Shown in pieces: positions 9,081-16,954 of a DNA stretch of 64,000 bases. Positions within the stretch are counted from its first letter, which is position 1. Each line of letters begins with the position of its first letter. The stretch lies in assembly GCF_003264365.1 (NCBI RefSeq), contig NZ_PYAK01000006.1, positions 161,967-225,966 of the forward strand, read 5' to 3'. Both the position numbers and the translations under genes were made by a program. The DNA comes from Micromonospora noduli (GTDB lineage Bacteria > Actinomycetota > Actinomycetes > Mycobacteriales > Micromonosporaceae). The notes under the pieces were generated by a model. That model was given only the letters and a program-made list of their open reading frames with translations, was not told where the DNA came from and did no database searches.

Positions 9081-9270
9081 CGGCGCTGTTTGGGCGTAGG
9101 ATGACGTCGGCGTAGTCCTGCGCCGCACCTCCCTCCCGGCGCTCACGCCGCCGGCAACGCGGAGGCAAAGGGGGCCTTGAGCCCTCGGGACGTGGTGCCA
9201 CATGCCCCACTCCGGCGGGGTCGGCGGGAGCGTGAGTCCCGGTGACCGTGCCGTTGACCGGGAGCATGTG
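9081..9270 (+). other. Structured GC-rich leader before the DUF4287-SRPBCC gene
   Basis: 190 bp without a gene but with several potential hairpins: GGCGTAGG/CCTGCGCC around 9092-9123 (one G-U pair), CGGCG-CTCA-CGCCG around 9138-9152, and GGGGCC-type arms further on. I could not match it to a known riboswitch consensus. It may be a 5' leader of the gene at 9271. Confidence 0.3.
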
Positions 9271-9996
9271 ATGACCACCCAGAGATCGTTCAAGGCCCGG
9301 GTTCGAGCCCGGATGGAGAAGACCGGCGAGAGTTACACCACCGCCCGCCGGCACCTGATCAATCGGGCCGCCGAGCCGGCGTCCACCGCCGCGTCCCCGC
9401 CAGCGCCTACCGAACCGACCGCCGCGGCTGCCGTGGCGCAGACCGAGCGGATCGCCGACGATCTGATCCGCGCCCGGACCGGCCGCGGCTGGGACGAGTG
9501 GTTCGCAGTGCTCGACGCCGCGTCCGCCACCGAGTGGACGCACACCCGGATCGCCCGTCACCTGGCCACCGAACACGAGGTGCCGGGCTGGTGGGCGCAG
9601 ACCATCACCGTCGGGTACGAGCAGTCACGCGGCCTGCGTGCGCCGGGTCAACGACGCGGCGGTGGCTTCGAGGCCAGCGCGAGCCGGACGGTGGCCGTGC
9701 CGGCGCTGCGGTTGTTCGAGGCGTTCGCCGACGAGACGGCACGCGCCCGCTGGCTGCCCGACGTCGAGGTGCGCGTCCGCACCGCCACCGCGCCGCGCAT
9801 CTTCCGGGCCGACTGGGCCGGTGGCCCCACCCGGATCGTGGTCGGCATCGACGCTGTCGGCGAGTCAAAGGCCCGGGTCAACGTCCTGCACGAGAAGCTG
9901 ACCGGAGCCGAGCAGGCCGCGGAGCTCAAGGCGTACTGGCGGGACCGGCTCGCCGCACTGAAGGTGTTGTTCGAAACGGACGGAGACCACCGATGA
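9271..9996 (+). CDS. DUF4287 / SRPBCC-domain protein
   Basis: A 241-aa protein. Residues 1-110 resemble the DUF4287 region (SFKARVRARMEKTGESYTTARRHL, later GRGWDEWFAVLDA and VPGWWAQTITVGYEQSRG). Residues 130-240 look like an SRPBCC/AHSA1 fold (LRLFEAFADETARARWLPD, ending WRDRLAALKVLFE). The biochemical role is unknown. I chose ATG 9271, preceded by GGGAG; a longer frame from 9202 lacks conserved sequence. Its stop overlaps the VOC gene start (ATGA), so the two are translationally coupled. Confidence 0.8.
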   Translation: MTTQRSFKARVRARMEKTGESYTTARRHLINRAAEPASTAASPPAPTEPTAAAAVAQTERIADDLIRARTGRGWDEWFAVLDAASATEWTHTRIARHLATEHEVPGWWAQTITVGYEQSRGLRAPGQRRGGGFEASASRTVAVPALRLFEAFADETARARWLPDVEVRVRTATAPRIFRADWAGGPTRIVVGIDAVGESKARVNVLHEKLTGAEQAAELKAYWRDRLAALKVLFETDGDHR

Positions 9997-10379
9997 CCAT
10001 GACATTCATCAACCTGCCGGTGCGCGACCTGACCACCGCCACCGAGTTCTACCGGGCGATCGGCTTCACCAGCGACCAGGCCGAGCCGGACGGCGACAGC
10101 ATGGTGCTCACCATCTCCGACACCACCCGGCTGGTGCTGCACCTCCGCTCGGGCTTCGAGGCGTACACCGGGGTCGCCACGACGGACACGGCGACCAGCC
10201 GGGAGGTCATCGTCGGGCTGTCGGCGTCCAGCCGAGGGCAGGTCGACGAACTGGTCGACCAGGCGGCGGTCGCCGGCGGGGAGTCGCTCGGGCCGGGAAT
10301 GGCCAACGGGCCGATGTACATGCGTGGCTTCCGCGACCTCGACGGCCACCAGTGGTCGTTCCTGCACATGGCCCGCTGA
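9993..10379 (+). CDS. VOC-family (glyoxalase/bleomycin-resistance fold) protein
   Basis: A 128-aa single VOC unit: FINLPVRDLTTATEFYRAIGF at the N-terminus and the closing strand MRGFRDLDGHQWSFLHM. Members include dioxygenases, isomerases and drug-binding proteins; the first metal-ligand position is an Asn rather than His, so metal catalysis is uncertain. The start overlaps the upstream stop by 4 bp (ATGA). A strong hairpin follows directly at 10386. Confidence 0.85.
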   Translation: MTMTFINLPVRDLTTATEFYRAIGFTSDQAEPDGDSMVLTISDTTRLVLHLRSGFEAYTGVATTDTATSREVIVGLSASSRGQVDELVDQAAVAGGESLGPGMANGPMYMRGFRDLDGHQWSFLHMAR

Positions 10380-10385
10380 CAGTGC

Positions 10386-10421
10386 GGCCCGGCGGCGGCC
10401 CGAAAAGGCCGCCGCCGGGCC
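10386..10421. terminator. Bidirectional terminator-like hairpin
   Basis: 15-bp arms (10386-10400 and 10407-10421) around a CGAAAA loop, between the convergent VOC and MFS genes. It has no long T tract, as is common in actinobacteria. Confidence 0.75.
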
Positions 10422-10425
10422 CCGG

Positions 10426-11763
10426 TCAGTCCGGGCCGCCCGGCACGACCGCGACCACGCCGGCGGGCACGGCCGTCCGGCGCCGACGGGTCAGCAGCAC
10501 CAGCGCCACCACGACGTACGCCCCGGCGGTCAGCGCGAACGCCACCGCGTTGCCGGCCGCCGTGGCGAGCAGACCGTAGCCGGCGTACGTCACGATGATC
10601 AGCACGTCGGTGGCCATCCCGGCCAGGGAGGTGACGGTGGCGCGGCTGGTGCCGGTGATCCGGGCCTGGAGCCGCGCGTCGGCCAGCACGGTGGCCAACT
10701 GCGCGGCGCCGAAGGCCACCGCGAGCAGCACGAACCCCGCCGGATGCCGAAGCAGGGCACCTGCGGCCAGCGCGACGCCGACCAGCGCCAGCAGCGCGGC
10801 GTAGCCTCGGCTGCCCAGCCGCTCCCCCGCCGGGGCGAGCAGCCCGCCGACTGTCACTCCGGCCCAGAGCAGCAGCAACAACAGGGGCACGGCCTGCGCC
10901 CCGACGCCGGTGTCCAGGGCCAGCAGCGGGGTGTACTCGTCCAGGGCACCCCAGTCGGCGGCGACCACGGCCACCAGCAGCACGGCGGCCCGTACCGGCG
11001 GACGGGTGCGGACCTGTGACACTCCGGCCCGCAGCGTGTCCCACCACCCCAGGTCACCATCGTCGTCCGGGCTCGCGGGCGGGGCGGTGTCCAGCTCGTC
11101 CGGCCGGGATGGTGCGGCGCCCGCCGGCCGGGCGGCCATCGCCGGCTCCGCGACCGGAACGCGTACGGCGGCGGGCGCGCGGTGTTCCGGGAAGCGGGTG
11201 GCGACGATCGTGGCGAGCAGGCAGGCGAGCACGCTGGCCGCGCCGACCACCGGGTACCCGCCGACGGCGAGCACCGGGCCGGCGAGCACTCCGGAGACCA
11301 CCACGCCCAGCACGCCCGCCGTCCGCGCCCGCCCGAGCACCCGGGCGTACCGGCCGACAGCGCCGAGCCGGTCCAACTCGGTCCAGACCAGGGCCTCCAG
11401 CGCACCGGAGACCAGTGCGCCACCGGCGCCCCAGAGCAGGAAGCCGACTGCGAAGGCCGGGTACGACGGCAGCAGCACCCAGAGCGCGAAACCGGCTGCG
11501 GCCACCAGCGGGGCGAGGCACAGCAGCAGCCGGCGGGACAGCACGTCGGCCCAGGCGCCGGAGGGCACCTCGAACAGGATGCCGGCGGCGGACCAGATGA
11601 CGAAGAGCGACGCGATCTGCCCCACCGACAGCCCGGTGTCGGCGAAGAACACCACGTACAGCGGGTAGAGCAGGACGAGGTCACTGAGGAACGCGTACCC
11701 GTAGAGGGTCGCCGTCAACTGACGGACCGCCGGCTCGGGCACACGCGAAGCGATGGGGGTCAT
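10426..11763 (-). CDS. MFS transporter
   Basis: A 445-aa membrane protein with about 12 helices in two halves, separated by an unusually long hydrophilic loop (about residues 200-250, Ala/Pro/Asp-rich) that joins the six-helix bundles. A motif-A-like segment SGAWADVLSRRLLL follows helix 2. The family moves small molecules by ion coupling; substrate not inferable. GAAGG precedes the ATG. It is convergent with the VOC gene across the hairpin at 10386-10421. Confidence 0.85.
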   Translation of the reverse strand: MTPIASRVPEPAVRQLTATLYGYAFLSDLVLLYPLYVVFFADTGLSVGQIASLFVIWSAAGILFEVPSGAWADVLSRRLLLCLAPLVAAAGFALWVLLPSYPAFAVGFLLWGAGGALVSGALEALVWTELDRLGAVGRYARVLGRARTAGVLGVVVSGVLAGPVLAVGGYPVVGAASVLACLLATIVATRFPEHRAPAAVRVPVAEPAMAARPAGAAPSRPDELDTAPPASPDDDGDLGWWDTLRAGVSQVRTRPPVRAAVLLVAVVAADWGALDEYTPLLALDTGVGAQAVPLLLLLLWAGVTVGGLLAPAGERLGSRGYAALLALVGVALAAGALLRHPAGFVLLAVAFGAAQLATVLADARLQARITGTSRATVTSLAGMATDVLIIVTYAGYGLLATAAGNAVAFALTAGAYVVVALVLLTRRRRTAVPAGVVAVVPGGPD

Positions 11764-11931
11764 GGGGCCTTCCCGTGGGAGTGGAGACGGACACCGGACG
11801 TGCGGTGCCCGTGGTGGCCCACGGGATCGGCCGACGCTGCTGGATCAATGTCGCCAGGTCATGCCCGCGATGCTAGACAACCGACGCGGCCGCGGCCAGC
11901 GCTTTCGGCGTGCCGGGAAGCGCGACCGTGC

Positions 11932-11964
11932 CGGGTGAGCGAGGCGTGGCGGGTGAGCGAGGCG
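11932..11964. repeat. 15-bp direct repeat
   Basis: CGGGTGAGCGAGGCG occurs twice, at 11932-11946 and 11950-11964 (18-bp period), in the gap between the two divergent-end transcripts. No function is evident; the rest of 11764-11979 holds no gene I can support. Confidence 0.6.
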
Positions 11965-11979
11965 GGGCGCACGACGAGG

Positions 11980-12012
11980 GGCGGGGCGGGACCAGATCGA
12001 TCCCGCCCCGCC
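11980..12012 (-). terminator. Terminator-like hairpin after the CmpX-like gene
   Basis: 12-bp perfect arms, GGCGGGGCGGGA at 11980-11991 and its complement at 12001-12012, with a 9-nt loop. It lies 15 bp beyond the stop of the minus-strand gene at 12028. Confidence 0.7.
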
Positions 12013-12027
12013 GCCGTACCGCTGGTG

Positions 12028-13143
12028 TCAGCGCCGGTCGACCGGCGGAATGACAGTGGTGGTCTCACTGTCGTCGCTGGTGCGCTGCCCGGGCACCGAG
12101 CGATCGGTGCCGCCCGTGACCACCTGGGTGGCGTCCGGGTCGGCGCCGGCGCCCACCACCTGCGTGACGTCCGAGTCGGTCGAGCCGCTGACCACCTGGG
12201 TCGTGTCGTCGGTCGCGGAGGGCCGGGCCGGCGTCGGCGTAACCTCGTCGACGGCGCTGCGATTGACCACCTGGGTGGCGTCGGAGCTGACCGGGAAGTG
12301 GACGACCTGGGTGGCCTCCGGGTCGGTGGGCCGGGTCACCACCTGGGTGGCGTCGGCGTCGGCCGGCCGGGGCACCACCTGGGTGGCCTCCGCGCCGCTG
12401 GTGGTGGTGGCCGACCGGCGGGCCAGCTCGGCCTCGGCGTCGCGGCGACCGGCCCGGTACGCCTGGGCGTGCTCGGCGATCAGCTGCGACTCCTGCTCGG
12501 CGCGGGTCAGCCACGACTCCCACCGACTCTGCATCGGACGGATCAGACCGCCGCCGACACCGACGACGAGGATGCCGCCGATCGTGGCCAGCACGGCGAT
12601 CAGCACGGGAGTGGTGACCGCGGTGGCCACACCGATCTGGTTCAGCGCCGCGATGACACCGAGGCCGAGGATGAACACCGAGGCGATGGTGGCCAGCACC
12701 CGGCCGTACGACAGGCCGCCGAGCGCGCCACTGATGATGTCCTTGACCGCGTTGGCGATGGCGGCGGCGACCACGACGATGACGATCGCGACGAAGGCGC
12801 GGGGCAGCCACGAGATCACCGCGCCGAGCAGGTCGGAGATCGGGTTCGGGCCCCAGATGCCGAAGGCGAGCTGAAGGGTGAACAGCAGCACCGCGTAGTA
12901 GACGAGCTTCGCGACGATGTCACTGGCGTCGTACCGGGAGCGGCTCAACGCACGGCGGATGCCGCCGCGTTCGACGGCGCGGTCGAAGCCGACCCGTTCG
13001 AGGACCTTCTCCACGATCTTCAGTACGGCCTTGGCGATCAGCCATCCGGCCACCAGGATCGCCAGGAAGGCGACGGCCTTGGGCAGGAAGAGCATCACCG
13101 AGCGGAGAGCGTCGCCCACCGCGTCGCTGACGTTGTCACTCAT
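12028..13143 (-). CDS. CmpX/MscS-like conserved TM-helix protein with TQVV-repeat tail
   Basis: A 371-aa protein. Residues 1-215 carry about five membrane helices and the repeated TM-helix pattern seen in CmpX and related mechanosensitive-channel-like proteins (AVAFLAILVAGWLIAKAV; LPRAFVAIVIVVVAAAIANAVKDIISG; GVATAVTTPVLIAVLATIGG). Residues 215-250 are a charged helix. The last 120 residues are cytosolic and disordered, with seven [DE]-x-T-Q-V-V motifs plus a final ETTTVI. Acidic-TQ-hydrophobic sites resemble Ser/Thr kinase and FHA-ligand sites of actinobacteria, so regulated multisite phosphorylation is plausible (inference). ATG at 13143; AGGAAT-like weak SD. Confidence 0.82.
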   Translation of the reverse strand: MSDNVSDAVGDALRSVMLFLPKAVAFLAILVAGWLIAKAVLKIVEKVLERVGFDRAVERGGIRRALSRSRYDASDIVAKLVYYAVLLFTLQLAFGIWGPNPISDLLGAVISWLPRAFVAIVIVVVAAAIANAVKDIISGALGGLSYGRVLATIASVFILGLGVIAALNQIGVATAVTTPVLIAVLATIGGILVVGVGGGLIRPMQSRWESWLTRAEQESQLIAEHAQAYRAGRRDAEAELARRSATTTSGAEATQVVPRPADADATQVVTRPTDPEATQVVHFPVSSDATQVVNRSAVDEVTPTPARPSATDDTTQVVSGSTDSDVTQVVGAGADPDATQVVTGGTDRSVPGQRTSDDSETTTVIPPVDRR

Positions 13144-13372
13144 CTGGTCATTCCTTAAATGGGGCAGCCGGAACGGTCAGCCCCGACCTACCCCCGACCC
13201 GACGCTCGGAAACGCCGACCAGGCAGGGCCGCCCTCACGACCGGGTGCTGGTGAGCGAACAGCACGCGGCCGCGCGGATGTGGAGTGCCCCGAACCCGCC
13301 CTCGCCGTCGAGGATCTGTACGTGGTGATGAGGTGTGCGTGTTGCGGTGTGACCTGTCCTCGGTGCTGGGCT
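13144..13372. other. Intergenic region downstream of the tRNA-like element, no gene seen
   Basis: About 230 bp between the CmpX-like start and the tRNA-like element. A Cys-rich plus-strand frame begins at ATG 13328 and runs into the tRNA-like sequence, but it has no positioned ribosome-binding site and no downstream gene on that strand, so I do not call it. Confidence 0.4.
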
Positions 13373-13373
13373 G

Positions 13374-13470
13374 CGTCGTGCGTGGGGAGTCGAACCCCGC
13401 GCTGCCCACCGCGCGCCAAGAAGGGTGCCGGGATTGCAGCCCGGCCCTGTGTGTACACGCCTCCACGACG
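13374..13470 (-). tRNA. tRNA-like element, anticodon GCA (Cys), long variable arm, atypical
   Basis: A 97-nt minus-strand sequence folds as a type II cloverleaf. The acceptor is seven perfect pairs (13470-13464 with 13380-13374). The anticodon arm has six perfect pairs (13445-13440 with 13432-13427) closing a CTGCAAT loop with U33, anticodon GCA at 13437-13435 and A37. The T loop is TTCGACT (13394-13388) on a GGGG/CCCC stem, extended after one C-A mismatch by two more pairs. The variable region is about 25 nt. Weak points: the D arm is only a 3-bp stem with a 4-nt loop lacking GG, and no CCA is encoded (often true in actinobacteria). This resembles selenocysteine-tRNA architecture carrying a Cys anticodon. 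It could be a minor tRNA, a regulatory mimic or a decayed gene. Confidence 0.45.
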
Positions 13471-13488
13471 GCTACCTGCTCCACATCG

Positions 13489-13513
13489 CTGCTGGAGTCA
13501 CTCAGTCCAGCAG
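13489..13513 (-). terminator. Hairpin overlapping the DIP1984-family stop codon
   Basis: 8-bp perfect arms, CTGCTGGA at 13489-13496 and TCCAGCAG at 13506-13513, with the stop codon of the minus-strand gene (13502-13504) in the 9-nt loop. It separates that gene from the tRNA-like element, so it may act as a terminator or processing site. Confidence 0.5.
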
Positions 13514-13972
13514 GTCAGCCTCCCAGTTGGTGCGCTGAATCCGCACCTCGAGCTCGCGCAGCTGCCCGGCGAGCCCGTCGGCGCGTTCCCGAAGCTCGGC
13601 GACCGGCAACGCGGCGAGCATCTTCAGCTCGGAGCGGAGCTGCCGGGCCAGGTGACCACGCCCGCTGCCGGCTGCGGCGTCGGCGGCCGCCGTGACGGCC
13701 GCGTGCCGCAGTCGCAGGACGTCCCGCCGGGCCAACGCGTCGGTGAGCGTGCCCAGGTCGTCGACCGGCACCGTGGCGTTGGTCCGGTTGATGCGCCGGA
13801 TCAGCGTCTCCAGGTTGTCGAGAACCTGGTCCAACTCCGTCATGAGCACCGCGGCGTCCTCCGGAGGCAGCTCGCCCTCCTGGTACCGGGCGCTGCCGTT
13901 GATCCGGGCCCGCAGCTGCTCGACCCGTCGTGCCGCCTCGGCGCGTTCGGTCAGGGCCTCACCAAGTTTCAT
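13502..13972 (-). CDS. DIP1984-family protein
   Basis: A 156-aa, almost entirely helical protein (MKLGEALTERAEAARRVEQLRARI; LPPEDAAVLMTELDQVLDNLETLIRRINRTNATVP; ending RIQRTNWEADLLD). This matches the DIP1984/septicolysin-like family, whose function is not established. It is a single gene followed on the same strand by a hairpin and then the tRNA-like element 31 bp after the stop. The two might share a primary transcript, but the hairpin makes that uncertain. Confidence 0.85.
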   Translation of the reverse strand: MKLGEALTERAEAARRVEQLRARINGSARYQEGELPPEDAAVLMTELDQVLDNLETLIRRINRTNATVPVDDLGTLTDALARRDVLRLRHAAVTAAADAAAGSGRGHLARQLRSELKMLAALPVAELRERADGLAGQLRELEVRIQRTNWEADLLD

Positions 13973-14158
13973 CTTCCACCCCCGAGTCAGCGGCCAGGTT
14001 AGCCGAACGTTGATCTTTCGGCCGACCGGTTTTCCGGCTGCCCGTCAGGGGTGGGCGCCCTCTAGCGCGCGGACGAGTCTTGGCAATATTCTCCGGAGTA
14101 CGTGCGGCCACTGGAGCTACTTTTCATCCCCCCGCCGTCGGCCGCAGGAGGAGATGCA

Positions 14159-15289
14159 ATGCACGTCGACCATTCCGAAGTGGATCGCCGGACGCTGCTG
14201 CGGGCCGGTCTCGGCGCCGCAACGGTCGCCGTCGTCGGGAGCGAACTCGCCTTCCCGGGCGCGGCGCACGCCGCGCCGGGCACCGACCTGGACTGGATCA
14301 TCAGCTGTGACGAGTGGGCCGCCCGCCCGCCGAAGGACCCGCTGTCGGTGAGCGCCATCGCCACCAACAAGATCATCGTGCATCACATGGCGTTCCCGAA
14401 CGTCACCGACTACTCCCGCGAGCAGGCGGTCAAGCTGGCCCACGACTGCCAGGACCTGCACATGGACGGCAACGGCTGGTCGGACACCGGCCAGCACTTC
14501 ACGGTGAGCCGTGGCGGGTACGTGCTGGAGGGCCGCCGGGGCAGCCTGGAGCGCCTGGAAGCCGGCGACCGGCAGATGATCTCGGCGCACTGTCCAGGTG
14601 AGAACGGCCGGGCTATCGGCATCGAGAACGAGGGCACCTACGTCACCGAGACGCCACCCGAGGCGTTGACCGACTCGCTGGTCAAGCTCTGCGTCGCGAT
14701 CTGCCGGCAGTACGGGCTGCACGCGCACGACATCTTCGGCCACTGGGACTTCCGCACCACCCAGTGCCCGGGCGCGGCCTTCTATCGGCAGTTCCCCGAG
14801 CTGCGGCGGCGGGTGCACGCCGCCCTGGGCACCAGGCTCGGTGACGTGCCGGCGCGTCGCTGGCCGGACCTGTGGCGTTTCGTCAACTCCCCCTCGGTCC
14901 GGGTGGTGCAGCACCTGCTCGCCCACCGGGGCTACCCGGTGACCGTCAGCGGCACGTTCGACGCCGCGACCGTCGCGGCAGTGCAGGACTGGCAGGCCCG
15001 CAACGGCATCGCGGTGGACGTGGACGCCACACTCACCACGCCGACCTGGGAGACCCTGGCGCCGGAGCTGGACCAGCACGCCGCCGGAGCGCCGGTCACG
15101 GCCGTGCAGGAAATCCTCGCCACCAAGGGGTACGCGGTCACCGTCACCGGGGCGTACGACCACGCCACCCGGAGGGCGGTGCAGGACCTTCAGGCGCTGC
15201 ACGGTCTGCCCCGCAACGGCAAGCTCAGCACGAGCACGTGGTGCACCGTCGTTGGCGGATCGGTCCGCGAGTCGTTCCGGCACCGCTGA
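14159..15289 (+). CDS. Tat-exported N-acetylmuramoyl-L-alanine amidase with two peptidoglycan-binding domains
   Basis: A 376-aa secreted cell-wall hydrolase. The signal has a twin arginine (EVDRRTLLRAG) and cleavage near AHA-AP. An Amidase_2/PGRP domain follows (residues 40-230): DEWAARPP, IIVHHMAF (first Zn His), GQHFTVSRGG, AHCPGENGRAIGIENEG, and HDIFGHWDFRTTQCPG (His and Cys ligands). Then two PG_binding_1 repeats (about 250-305 and 315-370). It cleaves the bond between MurNAc and the stem peptide. The ATG at 14159 has AGGAGGAG upstream; an earlier in-frame ATG at 14102 would ruin the signal peptide. Confidence 0.92.
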   Translation: MHVDHSEVDRRTLLRAGLGAATVAVVGSELAFPGAAHAAPGTDLDWIISCDEWAARPPKDPLSVSAIATNKIIVHHMAFPNVTDYSREQAVKLAHDCQDLHMDGNGWSDTGQHFTVSRGGYVLEGRRGSLERLEAGDRQMISAHCPGENGRAIGIENEGTYVTETPPEALTDSLVKLCVAICRQYGLHAHDIFGHWDFRTTQCPGAAFYRQFPELRRRVHAALGTRLGDVPARRWPDLWRFVNSPSVRVVQHLLAHRGYPVTVSGTFDAATVAAVQDWQARNGIAVDVDATLTTPTWETLAPELDQHAAGAPVTAVQEILATKGYAVTVTGAYDHATRRAVQDLQALHGLPRNGKLSTSTWCTVVGGSVRESFRHR

Positions 15290-15294
15290 GCGCG

Positions 15295-15331
15295 TGGTGG
15301 CGGTGCGCGGCCCACGCCCGCACCGCCACCA
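15295..15331 (+). terminator. Terminator-like hairpin after the amidase
   Basis: 13-bp perfect arms (15295-15307, 15319-15331) with an 11-nt loop, starting 6 bp after the amidase stop codon. Confidence 0.75.
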
Positions 15332-15379
15332 GCCAGCTCACCGGTTTGATCCGCCGCCCGGGCGGAAAGAGTCCCGGGC

Positions 15380-16954
15380 ATGACCTGGGCCCGTCGAGCC
15401 GTACCCGCTGTCGCCGCCGCCGTCGCGGCCCTCGCCGCGCGGGATCTGATCCAGCGCGACCACGCGTTGCTGCGCAACTTTCCGGTCCTCGGCCGGGCCC
15501 GCTACCTGTTGGAGACGATCGGGCCGGAGCTACGGCAGTACATCGTGGCCGGCAACAACGAGGAGCGACCGTTCACCCGCGACCAGCGCCGCTGGGTGTA
15601 CGCGTCGGCCAAGCAGGAGAACAACTACTTCGGTTTCGGCACTGACAACGACATCGAGTACACCCCCGGGTACCCGATCATCAAGCACCGCACGTTCGGT
15701 CGTGCCGTGCCGCCGTCGTCACCGGCCGCCGGGCACGACGTGCGGTTGCCCTGCGCGAAGGTGCTCGGCGCGGCACGGGGACGCGCCCGGGCGTTCCGAC
15801 CGGAGTCGGTCGTCAACATCTCCGGGATGAGCTTCGGCTCGCTCTCCGGCAACGCCATCACCGCGCTCAACAAGGGGGCGGCGCTCGCCGGCTGCCTGCA
15901 GAACACCGGCGAGGGCGGCCTGTCGCCGTACCACCGCAACGGTGGTGAGCTGGTCTTCCAACTCGGCACCGCGTACTTCGGCTGCCGCGACGAGCACGGC
16001 CGGTTCAGCCTCGACAGCCTGAAGGACCTGGTCGCCGGCGCACCGGTGCGGGCACTGGAGATCAAGCTGAGCCAGGGCGCCAAGCCGAGCCTCGGTGGGC
16101 TGCTGCCCGGGGCGAAGGTGTCCGCCGAGATCGCCGCCACCCGGGGCATCCCGGCCGGTCAGGACTGCGTCAGCCCGTCCCGGCACGCCGAGTTCTCCGA
16201 CTGCGACAGCCTGCTCGACTGGGTGGAGTTGCTGGCCGCCGAGACAGGACTGCCGGTCGGCATCAAGTCGGCGGTCGGTGACCTGGTCTTCTGGCAGGAG
16301 TTGGCCACCCTGATGCGGGACACCGGCCGGGGTGTGGACTTCGTGACGATCGACGGCGGCGAGGGCGGCACCGGGGCCGCGCCACTGATCTTCACCGACT
16401 CGGTGTCGCTCCCGTTCCAACAGGGCTTCTCCCGGGTGTACAAAGTCTTCGCCGAGCACGATCTGCACGAACAGGTGGTCTTCGTCGGCGGCGGCAAGCT
16501 CGGCCTGCCGGACAACGCCATTGTGGCGTTCGCGCTCGGCTGCGACCTGGTCAACGTCGGTCGGGAGGCGATGCTGGCGATCGGCTGCATCCAGGCGCAG
16601 AAGTGCCACACCGACACCTGCCCCACCGGCGTCGCCACACAGAACACGTGGCTCGCCCGGGGCCTGGACCCGACGTTGAAGTCGGTCCGGGCGGCCAACT
16701 ACCTGCGGACGCTGCGCCGCGACCTGACCAAGGTCGCCGAGGCCTGCGGCGTCGAACACCCCGGCCTGATCGGCACCGACGCCGTGGAGATCCTGGACGG
16801 CCGCACCGGCTCCACCCCACTACACCAGGTGTACGGCTACCGGCCCGAATGGGGACTGCCCTCGCCCGCCGACCAGGCGGAGATCATCCGGCTGATGATC
16901 CCGGAGGCACCCCAGGGCGGCAGCGCCCCACCCTCCGCCACCGCCGTCGGCTGA
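15380..16954 (+). CDS. FMN-binding glutamate synthase-family protein
   Basis: A 524-aa protein with an N-terminal hydrophobic helix, then a full-length TIM barrel like the synthase domain of ferredoxin/NADPH glutamate synthase. Visible blocks: SVVNISGMSFGSLSGNAITALNKG, NTGEGGLSPYH, KLSQGAKPSLGG, DFVTIDGGEGGTGAAP (phosphate/FMN loop), and CIQAQKCHTDTCPTGVATQ, with Cys spaced as for a 3Fe-4S cluster. Stand-alone members exist widely in bacteria; their substrates are unproven, so glutamate synthesis should not be assumed. It starts 90 bp after the amidase, beyond a terminator. Confidence 0.88.
   Translation: MTWARRAVPAVAAAVAALAARDLIQRDHALLRNFPVLGRARYLLETIGPELRQYIVAGNNEERPFTRDQRRWVYASAKQENNYFGFGTDNDIEYTPGYPIIKHRTFGRAVPPSSPAAGHDVRLPCAKVLGAARGRARAFRPESVVNISGMSFGSLSGNAITALNKGAALAGCLQNTGEGGLSPYHRNGGELVFQLGTAYFGCRDEHGRFSLDSLKDLVAGAPVRALEIKLSQGAKPSLGGLLPGAKVSAEIAATRGIPAGQDCVSPSRHAEFSDCDSLLDWVELLAAETGLPVGIKSAVGDLVFWQELATLMRDTGRGVDFVTIDGGEGGTGAAPLIFTDSVSLPFQQGFSRVYKVFAEHDLHEQVVFVGGGKLGLPDNAIVAFALGCDLVNVGREAMLAIGCIQAQKCHTDTCPTGVATQNTWLARGLDPTLKSVRAANYLRTLRRDLTKVAEACGVEHPGLIGTDAVEILDGRTGSTPLHQVYGYRPEWGLPSPADQAEIIRLMIPEAPQGGSAPPSATAVG

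Noticed and set aside
9081..9270. Known riboswitch
   Set aside because: I compared by eye with remembered TPP, cobalamin, c-di-AMP, ZTP, SAM and Moco motifs and found no match; kept only as a possible structured leader.
13328..13440. Cys-rich plus-strand frame starting MRCACCGVTC
   Set aside because: Tempting as a Cys-sensing leader peptide, but there is no positioned ribosome-binding site, it runs into the tRNA-like sequence, and the next plus-strand gene is 700 bp away beyond an opposite gene.
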